Shown here: positions 8,371-16,999 of the stretch, in pieces
How the letters are laid out: every line of letters starts with the position of its first letter
Numbering within the stretch: the stretch's first letter is position 1
Assembly: GCA_937903155.1 (NCBI GenBank)
Contig: CALCZU010000135.1
Span: forward strand, 1 to 52,374
Source: an uncultured Bdellovibrionales bacterium
Lineage (GTDB): Bacteria; Bdellovibrionota; FAC87; UBA2466
DNA length: 52,374 nt
Direction: 5' to 3'
Position numbers and translations under genes: made by a program
Notes under the pieces: model-generated
Told to the model about the DNA's origin: nothing
What the model saw: only the letters and a program-made list of their open reading frames with translations
Databases searched by the model: none

Positions 8371-8988
8371 TTACAACGCTGCGAATGGGTACGAGAATCC
8401 GAGTAGGACTTCGTGAACGCTGCTGTTTAAACCGATGCTGCCTTCTGTGTAAACCTTAAGGCCGCTGAGAGAACGAAGTTCCCAGTTGCTTCCGAGAGAT
8501 GCTTTCACGGACAAGCTATTATCTGGCTGGCCGAGTCTGAACGAAGGCGACATGTGGAGACCGGCGTAAGGAACGACTTTTCCGAAGTCGGTATCAAAAC
8601 GTTTGCTGACGATTGGAGTTACTTTCACGTTGAAGTAATTCGATTGATCGACGCGATTGAAATAGGCACCCGCGAGTAACGAGACGCCAGGTTGGTTAGA
8701 TGTATCAGGCACGATGAAGAAGCTTCCGTTCATTCCAAAGTTAAAACCGGCTTCACCTGCTCCAAAGCCAAATCCGACTCCGAAATCTTCGTTCGGTTGG
8801 TAGCGGATTTCAGAAGTCATGTATGCGCCGTTCGGGCGGAATGTATAACCGGGTGTCAGAACAAGTTCGTAGGTATTCGTTGGAAGAGAATCCGCACTTC
8901 GAATCAAGCCTCCAGGAACATCCATTGCGACTGCATTTGTTTGGGACATGAATAGTACTGCAGCTAATCCGAAAAGCGCTTTAATCAT
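8371..8988 (-). CDS. small outer-membrane beta-barrel protein
   Basis: The ATG at 8988 is chosen because GAGGAG lies just upstream (8995-9000) and it opens directly into a signal peptide (MIKALFGLAAVLFMSQTNAVA). A frame start at 9021 would add residues with no such site. The 205-residue product has short alternating strands with glycine/aromatic content (GVGFGFGAGEAGFNFGMNGS) and repeated transmembrane-strand-like segments through to its end FSYPFAAL, as in 8-10-strand outer-membrane barrels. The function is unknown. It lies 54 bases after murA and may be read with it or from its own promoter. Confidence 0.7.
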   Translation of the reverse strand: MIKALFGLAAVLFMSQTNAVAMDVPGGLIRSADSLPTNTYELVLTPGYTFRPNGAYMTSEIRYQPNEDFGVGFGFGAGEAGFNFGMNGSFFIVPDTSNQPGVSLLAGAYFNRVDQSNYFNVKVTPIVSKRFDTDFGKVVPYAGLHMSPSFRLGQPDNSLSVKASLGSNWELRSLSGLKVYTEGSIGLNSSVHEVLLGFSYPFAAL

Positions 8989-9042
8989 TTTGTTCTCCTC
9001 TATTTTATTGAAAGATATCAAAGAATTTATCAGACAGAGTCA

Positions 9043-10308
9043 TTACTCGGCAACTCGTCTAATCGTCGCACCGAGTTGAGAAAGTTTTAGGTCTAAACGC
9101 TGGTAGCCCCGATCGAGATGATAAATGCGGCTAATCTTCGTTGAACCCTTGCTACACAATGCGGCAACAACCAAGCTAGCACTCGCTCTTAAGTCGGTCG
9201 CCATGATGGGAGCTCCGACCAGAGAAGCTCTTCCGTGGACGACCGCTAAATTCCCATCGATTTCGATTTTTGCACCCAAACGTCTTAATTCTGCAACGTG
9301 CATAAAGCGGTTTTCAAAAATATTTTCTCGCATCGTGCTTTTTCCATCGATGCGTAACATCGATACAAGCATCTGCGCCTGCATATCGGTCGGAAATCCC
9401 GGATAAGGTTTGGTTTCTAAATCCATCGGTGTGTAACGAGATTGAGGCAAAATTTTAAGGGTCGAATTCGAAAGCATTTCGAACTTCACTCCCATTTTTT
9501 CGTACGCGACGATGACAGCACTCATATCGAGGGGGTTTACTTTTTTTAAAGTCAGTTCACTGTCGGTGACAATCGATGCCGCGATCCAGGTCCCCGCTTC
9601 GATGCGATCGGGAGGAATCGTGACCGGTCCTTTAGGTTCGTAAAGACCTCCACCCCAGATTTCAATTCGAGAAGATCCGAGTCCCTGGATTTTAATCCCA
9701 CAACTTTGTAAAAACTCTCCCAACGCGACCACTTCGGGTTCGCACGCTGCATTTTCGAGCGTTGTTTTGCCTTCCGCAAACGCCGCCACCATTAAAATAT
9801 TTTCAGTTCCGGTGACGGTGACTTCCGGAAAAAGAATCGCCGCCCCTTGAAGCTTTGATTTCACTTTGGCGTGAATGTAACCCTCTTCGACCGCAACGCT
9901 CACACCCATTTGCTTTAAGGCATCGATATGAAAATTGACGGGCCTTGCCCCAATCGCGCATCCCCCTGGAAGACTGACTTTCGCTTCTCCGTATTTTGCA
10001 GTGAGCGGACCGAGCGCTAAAACCCCCGCGCGCATTTTTTTCACCCAGTCGTAGGACGCCACTTTATTTTTGACTGAGGGCAGAATGCTGATGGTGCCTT
10101 CTTCTTTCGCCCAAGAAGTTTCACAGCCCATTTCCGTTAAAAGACACAGCGTCGTCTCGATATCCCAAAGACGGGGAACATTTTCGTAGCGAACCTCTTT
10201 ATTAAAAAGAAGAGATGCAAAAAGAAGAGGGAGCGCTGTATTTTTTGAACCGCTGACAATCACTTCTCCTTGAAGCCGCGCGGGACCTTCGATAATCAAT
10301 GAATCCAT
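9043..10308 (-). CDS. murA: UDP-N-acetylglucosamine 1-carboxyvinyltransferase
   Basis: MurA transfers enolpyruvate from phosphoenolpyruvate to UDP-GlcNAc, the first committed step of peptidoglycan synthesis in the cytoplasm. The 421-residue length is standard. The sequence shows the substrate lysine in SGSKN (Lys22, Asn23), the catalytic Cys117 in LPGGCAIGARPV and the EPSP-synthase-like inverted alpha/beta repeats. Cys rather than Asp at this position predicts fosfomycin sensitivity. It is the last of the rpmE-prfA-prmC-murA run; its ATG lies 13 bases inside the end of prmC, so translation is coupled. Confidence 0.96.
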   Translation of the reverse strand: MDSLIIEGPARLQGEVIVSGSKNTALPLLFASLLFNKEVRYENVPRLWDIETTLCLLTEMGCETSWAKEEGTISILPSVKNKVASYDWVKKMRAGVLALGPLTAKYGEAKVSLPGGCAIGARPVNFHIDALKQMGVSVAVEEGYIHAKVKSKLQGAAILFPEVTVTGTENILMVAAFAEGKTTLENAACEPEVVALGEFLQSCGIKIQGLGSSRIEIWGGGLYEPKGPVTIPPDRIEAGTWIAASIVTDSELTLKKVNPLDMSAVIVAYEKMGVKFEMLSNSTLKILPQSRYTPMDLETKPYPGFPTDMQAQMLVSMLRIDGKSTMRENIFENRFMHVAELRRLGAKIEIDGNLAVVHGRASLVGAPIMATDLRASASLVVAALCSKGSTKISRIYHLDRGYQRLDLKLSQLGATIRRVAE

Positions 10309-11138
10309 GGTTTTTTGCCTTCGATCACTCGTGGAATGAGTGCTAAATCTAAAGTTGTTTTAAACTGATTAAAACCGATTTTTTGAAGGAGTTCAATCAC
10401 GGGAACTTCTTGCCCAAACCCAATTTCCATTAAAATAAATCCACCTGGTTTTAAAAGTGTAAACGCTTCTCGACTCAGTTTTTCGATCACTTCTAAACCC
10501 GTTGCCCCACCGTCAAGTGCCAGAAGGGGTTCGCGCTGAACCTCTCGAGAGAGCGTCGCAATTTCTGCGGTCTCGATATACGGCGGGTTAGAAACAATTC
10601 CGTCAAAGGGCCCCCATGTTTTTGCGCCTTCAAAAAAGTCCCCAGCATGGAGCGAATACCTATTTTTCAAAGGGAGGAGCCGCTGAATGTTTTCTTCGAG
10701 ATACGGAAGGCTATTGGGGTTCGCTTCAAACGCATGCCATTCCCAGTTTCTTTCCTGGAGGACCGAGATTCCGATATTCCCGCTCCCAGCCCCAAGCTCC
10801 GCAATTTTTAAATCGTCCTGTTTAATTTGTAGAAGCAATTCTACGACGTGTTCAGTCTCGGGTCGCGGGATCAAAACTCCCGGGCCGACTTTAAAATCGG
10901 AATTCCAAAAACCCCATTCTCCCAAAAGATATTGTAACGGCTCGCCGTTTAATCTGCGCTCGACTTTTGAATCAAGATTCTTTTCTGCACTCTGAGTGAT
11001 ATTCTCGTTTTCTTTTAAAATTAAACCCGTCGCCGTCAAACCCAAAACGCCTCGCACGAGCCGACCCGCTTCTTCTTTTGGGATATCAGCTTGTGCAAAT
11101 TTATTTTCGAGAGATTGAATGTAATCCGAGAGAATCAT
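10296..11138 (-). CDS. prmC: peptide chain release factor N5-glutamine methyltransferase
   Basis: PrmC (HemK) methylates the glutamine of the GGQ motif of release factors using S-adenosylmethionine. The 280-residue protein has an N-terminal helical domain, the SAM-binding AELGAGSGNIG near residues 113-123 and the catalytic NPPY at 184-187. I place the start at the ATG at 11138, which overlaps the prfA stop as TGATG; a TTG three bases upstream is possible. It lies directly after its substrate gene prfA and overlaps murA downstream. Confidence 0.94.
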   Translation of the reverse strand: MILSDYIQSLENKFAQADIPKEEAGRLVRGVLGLTATGLILKENENITQSAEKNLDSKVERRLNGEPLQYLLGEWGFWNSDFKVGPGVLIPRPETEHVVELLLQIKQDDLKIAELGAGSGNIGISVLQERNWEWHAFEANPNSLPYLEENIQRLLPLKNRYSLHAGDFFEGAKTWGPFDGIVSNPPYIETAEIATLSREVQREPLLALDGGATGLEVIEKLSREAFTLLKPGGFILMEIGFGQEVPVIELLQKIGFNQFKTTLDLALIPRVIEGKKPWIH

Positions 11139-12205
11139 CAATTCATTTGCGCCTTCAGCGCTTCGGCTTCATAGAAAGCATTTAGCCCTCCGACTAACTC
11201 GTCGATATTGCCGTTCATGAAAGCATCGAGTTGATAAAGGGTCACGCCAATCCGGTGATCGGTCACGCGGCCTTGGGGAAAATTGTAGGTTCTGATTTTT
11301 TCGCTGCGATCGCCCGTGCCCACTTGACTCAAACGATCCGCCGCGATTTTTTGGTGCTGTTCGTTTTGTTTGATATCCAAGAGTCGGGTTTTCAAAACTT
11401 TGAGAGCTTTTGCTTTATTTTTAATTTGCGATTTTTCATCTCGGCAAATCACAACCATTCCCGAGGGAATATGCGTAATCCGAACTGCGGAGTCAGTCGT
11501 ATTCACACTCTGACCGCCGGGACCGGAACTTCTAAACACATCGATGCGGAGTTCATTCGGATCGACGTGCACTTCGACGTCTTCTGCTTCGGGAAGAACC
11601 GCCACAGTTACCGTACTTGTATGAATGCGACCTTGAGTTTCGGTTTTAGGAACACGCTGAACCCTGTGAACGCCGCTTTCGTGTTTAAGCCTTCCGTAGA
11701 CTTTATCACCGCGGATCATCAGAATAATTTCTTTATAACCGCCGACATCATTGGGAGTCATTTCCATCACTTCGACGATCCAACGAAGTTTTTCCGCGTA
11801 CTTTGAATACATTTTGAAAAGATCGCCCGCAAAAATCCCCGCTTCGTCTCCCCCTGCCGCGGGACGAATTTCGATCATAATATTTTTATCGTCGTTGGGA
11901 TCTTTAGGAAGCAGGAGAATTTTGAGGCGGTGTTCGAGCTTCTTTAGGCTTTCTTCAAGTTCTTTATTCTCTTGAACCGCCATGTCCTTCAACTCACCGC
12001 TTTCTTCGCGAATGATTTCTTCGTTGGAGGCAAAGTTGGACTTAGACTGCTTATACTCGCGGTAAACCTCTACGAGTTCAGCATACTGACTGCGTTCTTT
12101 ACTGAGCTTTTGAAACTGCGCGGGATTGGACGAAATCTCGGGCGAATTTAAGCGCATCTCGAGTTCGTTAAAATGAGACTCGACCTCATCCAATTTCTGA
12201 AACAT
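11138..12205 (-). CDS. prfA: peptide chain release factor 1
   Basis: RF1 recognises UAA and UAG stop codons and triggers peptide release. The 355-residue sequence has the catalytic GGQ at 230-232 and the codon-reading tripeptide at 186-188, PKT, matching the P-x-T of RF1 rather than the SPF of RF2. The acidic helical N-terminal domain and a standard C-terminus are present. It follows rpmE by six bases and its stop overlaps the start of prmC, which modifies the GGQ glutamine. This rpmE-prfA-prmC order is found in many bacteria. Confidence 0.96.
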   Translation of the reverse strand: MFQKLDEVESHFNELEMRLNSPEISSNPAQFQKLSKERSQYAELVEVYREYKQSKSNFASNEEIIREESGELKDMAVQENKELEESLKKLEHRLKILLLPKDPNDDKNIMIEIRPAAGGDEAGIFAGDLFKMYSKYAEKLRWIVEVMEMTPNDVGGYKEIILMIRGDKVYGRLKHESGVHRVQRVPKTETQGRIHTSTVTVAVLPEAEDVEVHVDPNELRIDVFRSSGPGGQSVNTTDSAVRITHIPSGMVVICRDEKSQIKNKAKALKVLKTRLLDIKQNEQHQKIAADRLSQVGTGDRSEKIRTYNFPQGRVTDHRIGVTLYQLDAFMNGNIDELVGGLNAFYEAEALKAQMN

Positions 12206-12211
12206 GAAAAA

Positions 12212-12421
12212 TTAATACGTACGCTTGTTGCCGTATTTTTTCATGAAACGTTCAACACGTCCTTCAGTGTCCATCAATTTTTGTTTACCCGTAAACAAAG
12301 GATGGCAGTTTGAACAAATTTCAACGCGGATATCTTTGCGAGTCGCCCGTGTCTGGATTTCGTTTCCACATGCACAGCGGATAGTTGTATCTAAATATTC
12401 TGGATGGATTTCTGCTTTCAT
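12212..12421 (-). CDS. rpmE: 50S ribosomal protein L31, zinc-binding type
   Basis: This 69-residue protein starts MKAEIHPEY and has cysteines at 16, 18, 36 and 39, which is the zinc-binding (C+) form of L31. It bridges the ribosomal subunits. The ribosome binding site GAGGTAA precedes the ATG. It is the first gene of a tightly packed rpmE-prfA-prmC-murA unit. The 79-base gap to the upstream secretion ATPase gene probably holds its promoter, though I see no clear consensus boxes. C+ L31 genes are often zinc-regulated elsewhere; no operator is obvious here. Confidence 0.96.
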   Translation of the reverse strand: MKAEIHPEYLDTTIRCACGNEIQTRATRKDIRVEICSNCHPLFTGKQKLMDTEGRVERFMKKYGNKRTY

Positions 12422-12500
12422 GAACTTACCTCGTAAATCTTAAAAATCGGTTTGCAAATGTCGCATGGTCACCCGTTTTTTTCAAGGAACAAATTTTAAC

Positions 12501-13454
12501 TCACTTTTTTAAGGAATATCGCGGGCTTATTCGATAGACCTCCCCCTCCATTCCCTGCACTGTAATCACTTCTTTTACCTTTCGCCCCAATGGAGTTCTC
12601 TCAATAAAAACAACAACATCCACGCAGCTTGAAACCCACTGTCGTACGGCTTTGATAGGCACATCGAACCCTGCAAGAAGCACTAGGGTTTCCAGCCGCT
12701 TCAGCCCGTCGAGCGCACCATTGGAGTGAATCGTTCCCATTGAACCCGCATGCCCCGTGTTCATAGCCTGAACCATGTCAAAAGCTTCCTGGCCTCGACA
12801 CTCGCCCAGAATGATTCTATCGGGTCTCATTCTTAGGGCATTTTTGACAAGCGTTCTCAGCGAGACCTCCCCCTTCCCTTCAGGACTTGCGGACCGTGCT
12901 TCAAGACTAACAATATGAGGATGCCTTACAAAAATTTCTTTGGTCTCTTCGATTAAAGCGATTCTCTCATCCTCAGAAATCAGGTCGATAAGGCATGAAA
13001 GAAGCGTTGTCTTCCCTGCTCCCGTTCCTCCCGCGATCAAAATATTTTTTCGCTCTTTGACCCAAGTCTCAAGCCAACCCACCAGTTCTTGCTCCGAAAA
13101 CATATCGAGTCTTACATTCGAGTAGGAACGATTTTTTCGAATGCTGATGAAAGGGCCATTCACGGCAATCGGAGGCATCAAGACATTAAATCGGCTTCCG
13201 TCCAAAAGCCTACCATCCACATAAGGATTCGCGGCATCGACTCGCTTGCCGATGGGAATCAGTATCCGTTCGATGAAATCCATAATGGGTTGTTTTTCTT
13301 CGAACGGGCTCGCAAGGGGCGTGAGCTTGCCCGACTTCTCGATATAGAGAGATTTCGGGCCGTTGATTAAAATGTCGGTAATCGTTTGATCTTGCATCAA
13401 AGGTAAGAGTTCAGAGGCTTTTCCGAGAAACTGCTTGTCTAAAAGTGACTGCAC
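12501..13454 (-). CDS. cpaF: Tad/CpaF-type secretion ATPase
   Basis: This 317-residue ATPase belongs to the VirB11/CpaF/TadA group that powers Tad (Flp) pilus assembly or type II-like secretion at the inner membrane. It shows the Walker A motif GGTGAGKT at 142-149, a Walker B-like RIILGECRG segment, and the AMNTGHAGSMGTIHSN region typical of the family. It starts with GTG immediately after the secretin stop (TAA then GTG), and GGGAGG overlaps that junction. It is shorter than typical CpaF because the long N-terminal extension is absent. No other tad genes lie in the window. Confidence 0.88.
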   Translation of the reverse strand: MQSLLDKQFLGKASELLPLMQDQTITDILINGPKSLYIEKSGKLTPLASPFEEKQPIMDFIERILIPIGKRVDAANPYVDGRLLDGSRFNVLMPPIAVNGPFISIRKNRSYSNVRLDMFSEQELVGWLETWVKERKNILIAGGTGAGKTTLLSCLIDLISEDERIALIEETKEIFVRHPHIVSLEARSASPEGKGEVSLRTLVKNALRMRPDRIILGECRGQEAFDMVQAMNTGHAGSMGTIHSNGALDGLKRLETLVLLAGFDVPIKAVRQWVSSCVDVVVFIERTPLGRKVKEVITVQGMEGEVYRISPRYSLKK

Positions 13455-14480
13455 TTATCCTCCCGTAGACTGATATTTCTTTTTAAATTTTTTTAAGTTT
13501 TCGTTTTCTCTTGAATGAGTGCTCATCGAAAAAGTGACGGTCATAATTAATTCTGTCTCTTTGTCCCTATTTGCATTGGAAGAAAATAAAGCCCCTAAAA
13601 GCGGAATCGATCCCAGAATCGGAACCGATGTTTTTTCGTGACTCGTTTCGCGTTTCACGAGGCCCGAAAGGATCACGGTTTCGCCATCTAACGAGTTAAT
13701 TTTTGTCGTGAGATTTCGTCGGGCCAGGGCGGGGATATTGTCGATGGCGTTGGTCAGATCCGGTTCAGACACTTCAAGGTTGATATCGCCACTCATATGG
13801 ACTTGATCCACACTTTGGGGACGGACTTTTGCGGTGATTCCGAATTTTTTCCATTCGATTTTACGTAAGACGTTCCCAAAGGACTGACTCGCCACCGCGA
13901 TGGGAAGTTCTCCTCCCGAATGAAAGACAGCTTCTTCGCCCAACCTCACATACAGTTCGGGACTTGCGAGAATTTTTGCCCAGCCTTCTTTTTGGAGATG
14001 GCGAATCCACCCCTTGGCCGTTCCAAACGTCGCTTCGTAATTGAGTCCGGTACTCATCATCGAACCCGTCAATTGCGAGATGCCCCCGAATTGGAGAGAA
14101 TCCGGCCACTCGATTCCCAAAATTTTTCCAAAAGAGAAGTTGAGTTCTAAAAATTCGAGCGAAACTTTTACAACGGCTCCGCGTTCGGAGCTTCTTAAGT
14201 CAGATTCCATTTGTTGGGAGATAACCGAAACGAGATACTCAAACTCTTTTCCATGTGAATTCCAGGCACGGACGGTAGTCTTTCCCTGCCCGACCCCTGT
14301 CAGTAGCAAAATTGAAGGCGGAATCGATTTTACTTTGACGATTTTAGTATTCCCCACCGCCACACGCGTGACGCCAGGCAACCGAATCGACAAGTTGGAT
14401 CGAAGCGCTAAACGTAAGGAAGAGGTTTCAACGGCGAAGAGAGGTAAAGCGAGAAGTGAGATCAAAGGAAGAAGCTTCAT
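13455..14480 (-). CDS. cpaC: Tad/type II-like outer-membrane secretin (CpaC/RcpA-like)
   Basis: The 341-residue protein has a signal peptide (MKLLPLISLLALPLFA), an N-terminal pilus-secretin-like domain (LRLALRSNLSIRLPGVTRVAVG, then an IVKVK segment) and a C-terminal secretin domain including the LDGETVILSGLVKRE and VPILGSIPLLGALFSS signatures. Secretins form the gated outer-membrane ring of Tad pili and type II systems. It is somewhat short for CpaC. It abuts the ATPase gene with no spacing. It is one of only two tad genes here, so the pilin, inner-membrane core and peptidase must be encoded elsewhere. Confidence 0.87.
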   Translation of the reverse strand: MKLLPLISLLALPLFAVETSSLRLALRSNLSIRLPGVTRVAVGNTKIVKVKSIPPSILLLTGVGQGKTTVRAWNSHGKEFEYLVSVISQQMESDLRSSERGAVVKVSLEFLELNFSFGKILGIEWPDSLQFGGISQLTGSMMSTGLNYEATFGTAKGWIRHLQKEGWAKILASPELYVRLGEEAVFHSGGELPIAVASQSFGNVLRKIEWKKFGITAKVRPQSVDQVHMSGDINLEVSEPDLTNAIDNIPALARRNLTTKINSLDGETVILSGLVKRETSHEKTSVPILGSIPLLGALFSSNANRDKETELIMTVTFSMSTHSRENENLKKFKKKYQSTGG

Positions 14481-14512
14481 ACCAGATTGCTAAAGCAATC
14501 CTTAAACCGGTT

Positions 14513-14540
14513 CGGGGCGTGCCTGGATAGACACGCCCCG
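14513..14540 (-). terminator. GC-rich hairpin between protease and secretin genes
   Basis: CGGGGCGTG (14513-14521) pairs perfectly with CACGCCCCG (14532-14540) around a 10-base loop. It lies 39 bases after the protease stop in the direction of transcription, so it can separate that gene from the secretin/ATPase pair. There is no T-run after it on the minus strand, so termination would be weak or factor-dependent. A second small palindrome (GATTGCTAAAGCAATC, 14485-14500) sits just before the secretin start. Confidence 0.55.
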
Positions 14541-14579
14541 GATATGAGTTGGAGTAAAATCATTCTCTACAAGACTGAA

Positions 14580-15377
14580 TTACAGTCCTTCGATTCCAAC
14601 ATTGTATAAAGTGTTCATGCTGGCTAAGAAATTTCTGTTGTCATTTCGAGTCGCCACGTTCACGTACTCAGAGATGATATCGGAATCGATATATCCACCA
14701 GCGTGAGTGACGGCGACGATGACATAAGTGTCTCCGACTTTTTTCAAAGCAGGACCGCCAGAATCTCCGAAGCACGAAGCCGCTCGGTTATCGGGACCGA
14801 GAATTCCACGACCGCTGGAAGAACCGCCGTACTCAGAGGGAGTTAAGAATTCGACGTAATCAGAAATATTTGAAACCACGTTTGTACCCGTGCGTTTAGT
14901 CCCAGCTCCCGTTTTGGCATTTAAATTATTGCATCCAAATCCAACGAGTCTCAAAGTATCGCCGGAGGCGACGCTATCTCCCAATTTATAGATTTGAGTG
15001 TCTTTAGCAACATCCGTATCAAACACTAAAAGTCCAATGTCATTTGGGTCTTCGACTTGTCCGTCGCCTAAGTGAGGGTGAACGGTGGTTGTAAAATTTC
15101 CGAAGGAAGTCACAACCGTATATTTTCCATCCTTAAGGATGCAATGAGCGGCGGTTAACACGGCACGCTTAGAAACGAACGTTCCTGTGCAAAGTCCTGC
15201 TCCTTTAGGAAGCATAATCATGACGACAGGCGAATACTCTGACGTTGTCGTACTTAAAACGCCAGACGGATCTGGAAGTCCTTCGCTCGAGTAAGTGGAT
15301 TTTTTCTGACAGCTGATCAAAGCAAGAGAAAATGTGATGAGTGCACAAAAACGTGCAAATGCGCTGACGTACTTCAT
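14580..15377 (-). CDS. trypsin-like serine protease, lipoprotein
   Basis: The 265-residue protein is a chymotrypsin-fold (S1) protease with an intact triad: His78 in LTAAHC, Asp113 in NDIGLLV and Ser206 in GDSGGP. Its signal peptide ends in a lipobox, LISC with Cys23, so it is probably lipid-anchored in the envelope. Several cysteine pairs (63/79 and 149/202) could form disulfides. The start is supported by AGGAG nine bases before the ATG. In predatory relatives such proteases are numerous and often act in prey digestion, but nothing here fixes the substrate. A hairpin separates it from the secretin gene. Confidence 0.93.
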   Translation of the reverse strand: MKYVSAFARFCALITFSLALISCQKKSTYSSEGLPDPSGVLSTTTSEYSPVVMIMLPKGAGLCTGTFVSKRAVLTAAHCILKDGKYTVVTSFGNFTTTVHPHLGDGQVEDPNDIGLLVFDTDVAKDTQIYKLGDSVASGDTLRLVGFGCNNLNAKTGAGTKRTGTNVVSNISDYVEFLTPSEYGGSSSGRGILGPDNRAASCFGDSGGPALKKVGDTYVIVAVTHAGGYIDSDIISEYVNVATRNDNRNFLASMNTLYNVGIEGL

Positions 15378-15825
15378 TAATCGTTGCTCCTAATTATCTG
15401 TGGCCCCTACCAACGTACTGCGAATGATGCGTTCACAAGGCTAAATTCAAAATTAACTGAATAACTAAATTTGCAACTGAAAAGCCAAGTTCCTTCACAA
15501 TTTGCAAGTGACGGTTGTGACTGAGAAATCGATGGAGTTTGTATACTTTCGAGACAAGCGAAGACTCCTCTGACAGTCGACAGAGTTTTTGACACTTCTC
15601 AAACACATTTTTGAATTCTAAAAAGTTTTCAAACCCTTAGTCTGATCAAAAGTTCCGCACCCCGTAAGATTCGGAAAAAAACCGGTATTAAGTCCTCTAG
15701 ACTCTTCAGGATTTAGAATTGTGTAGGGAGTTTTATGTAAATAGGTTCGTCAGCGACACAATGATGTTTTTGCAGGCAATTCTTGCCTATTGCTATCGAA
15801 AAAGCTTAAAATCCTCGCCTCATCC
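15378..15825. other. 448-base intergenic region between protease and tRNA genes
   Basis: This stretch is AT-rich and holds the upstream region of the protease (minus strand) and the tRNA promoter (plus strand, 15783-15812). A 62-codon frame on the minus strand (15407-15595) has no ribosome binding site and a protein-unlike sequence. I see no RNA fold or repeat that stands out apart from a short AGGCAA/TTGCCT palindrome just upstream of the tRNA promoter spacer. Confidence 0.6.
15783..15812 (+). promoter_or_regulatory. sigma-70-type promoter of tRNA-Arg
   Basis: TTGCCT (15783-15788) and TAAAAT (15807-15812) are separated by 18 bases. Transcription would begin about 15819, a few bases before the tRNA. 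A C-rich discriminator (CCTCGCC) follows the -10 box, as expected for a stable-RNA promoter under stringent control. Confidence 0.65.
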
Positions 15826-15897
15826 GGGCCCATAGTTAAATGGATATAACGAGAGATTCCTAATCTCTAATTCCAAGTTCGATTCTTGGTGGGCCCA
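15826..15897 (+). tRNA. tRNA-Arg (anticodon CCU)
   Basis: This is a 72-base cloverleaf. The acceptor stem GGGCCCA pairs with TGGGCCC and is followed by discriminator A at 15897. The D arm is GTTA/TAAC, the anticodon stem AGAGA/TCTCT has loop TTCCTAA, and the T arm CCAAG/CTTGG has loop TTCGATT. The anticodon is CCT, which reads AGG arginine codons. CCA is not encoded. The gene has its own promoter and a terminator hairpin starting at its last base. Confidence 0.95.
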
Positions 15898-15919
15898 AAA
15901 TTTCGCTGCGCGAAATTTT
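15897..15919 (+). terminator. terminator hairpin of tRNA-Arg
   Basis: AAAATTTCGC and GCGAAATTTT are exact reverse complements around the loop TGC, beginning at the tRNA discriminator base. The 3' arm ends in TTTT, so the U-run is within the stem. The same GCGAAATTTT word recurs about 70 bases downstream (near 15985) in an AT-rich stretch with CTATTTCTCTATTTTC repeats. Confidence 0.65.
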
Positions 15920-16079
15920 AGAGAATAGAGAATTGAGAAATAGAAAATAGCCCCGGAAAAGGCAATGGAGACCGTGCGAAATTTTCCTCTATTTCTCTAT
16001 TTTCAATTTTCCTCCCCTATACCTTGGCACCGATTCTGCAATTTACTTCCCGAGAAAACAAACTGAGGAGAAAACGGGC

Positions 16080-16235
16080 ATGCTTAAATTAAAACGTCAT
16101 CAAGGATTTTTGGTGGTCTTCATCGTGGTGTTTCTTTTCGCTTGGGCCGTCTGGACTTTTATCTGGGTGCCACGCTCGACGCCGTCACAAATTGATCCTG
16201 CAGTGTCGCTGCCAGTAGCGCCGTTAGCGCAGTGA
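16080..16235 (+). CDS. 51-residue single-span membrane protein
   Basis: The ATG at 16080 follows GAGGAG by about nine bases. The protein starts MLKLKRHQ, with basic residues, then one hydrophobic helix (GFLVVFIVVFLFAWAVWTFI) and a short proline-rich tail ending in APLAQ. The positive N-terminus predicts an N-in, C-out inner-membrane peptide. I do not recognise the family. It lies 96 bases upstream of the secreted protein gene at 16332 and may be co-transcribed with it. It is too short for most gene callers, but the ribosome binding site and clean topology support it. Confidence 0.65.
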   Translation: MLKLKRHQGFLVVFIVVFLFAWAVWTFIWVPRSTPSQIDPAVSLPVAPLAQ

Positions 16236-16331
16236 GATTGCTACCCGCTGTTAACAATGTCTTCGCCTCCAACATCAAAACGTTTTGTGTAAAAGACGCG
16301 AACTGTTACTTCTTAAATTACTGGAGGAATG

Positions 16332-16994
16332 ATGGTTCGATTTTTGTTAGCTCTTTCTTTAACGGTAAATCTCTCTCATGCGGCGTTTATCACAGAAAGG
16401 GTTCAATGGACCCCGGTCGCGCCAGAAGCTTCTCTGTTTTTAGCAAAGTGGCTTTTAGAGATTAAGAAAATCGACGCCAGTGCTCCCGTCATTCTTCGCT
16501 ATGTTACCGAAAATTCGACGCTCGTGAGTGCCAAATGTGAATCCGATGTTTTGAGACCGTCTTTGGAAGACAAAGCTTTGAAAGATGCTCAGAACAAAAT
16601 CACCTGCGGCGTAAAGTTAAGTGACCAGAGTTTAGGAATGATTGTTCTCGACCTATCGGAAAGTCTCATCGATTCTTGGGGAAATCACTTCGGTCCCAAA
16701 GGATTTTTGTTTGATGGAAAGATGGCAGATCTCTTCTTTCAAGCAGGTGAATCTTTGCGCAAAGCGAATGTGGATTCGCCTTACTTCAACTACGACAATC
16801 AATCGCTTGTTACGCCCGCGGGAAGTTTCGACTATATTGATTACTCCCTCGGCTATCAGCCAAAAAATGAATACGGCAAGAACCCTGGCGCTGTCAGTGT
16901 CAATTGCACAAAAGAATATTTTTATAATCCGGAAGAAGAACGTCCTTCGAAGCCTAGTAAAGGTTACTGCGTCTTTATCGAGTCTTCGAACTAA
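16332..16994 (+). CDS. secreted hypothetical protein
   Basis: The frame encodes about 220 residues with a signal peptide (MVRFLLALSLTVNLSHA). GGAGG at 16323-16327 is only one base from an upstream ATG (16329), so the ATG at 16332 is the more likely start. The mature part has three cysteines spaced widely and is rich in aromatic residues near the C-terminus (SPYFNYDN, FDYIDYSLGYQ). I recognise no domain. It ends six bases before the convergent SxtJ-like gene. It is probably periplasmic or secreted; the role is unknown. Confidence 0.75.
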   Translation: MVRFLLALSLTVNLSHAAFITERVQWTPVAPEASLFLAKWLLEIKKIDASAPVILRYVTENSTLVSAKCESDVLRPSLEDKALKDAQNKITCGVKLSDQSLGMIVLDLSESLIDSWGNHFGPKGFLFDGKMADLFFQAGESLRKANVDSPYFNYDNQSLVTPAGSFDYIDYSLGYQPKNEYGKNPGAVSVNCTKEYFYNPEEERPSKPSKGYCVFIESSN

Positions 16995-16999
16995 GACTT

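Noticed and set aside
11231..11806. 191-codon open frame on the plus strand opposite prfA
   Set aside because: It is antisense to a clear RF1 gene, has no ribosome binding site, and its translation shows no domain or natural composition. It follows from the codon pattern of prfA.
15407..15595. 62-codon minus-strand frame in the gap before the tRNA
   Set aside because: There is no ribosome binding site, no hydrophobic or domain pattern, and it lies in AT-rich leader sequence of the protease gene.
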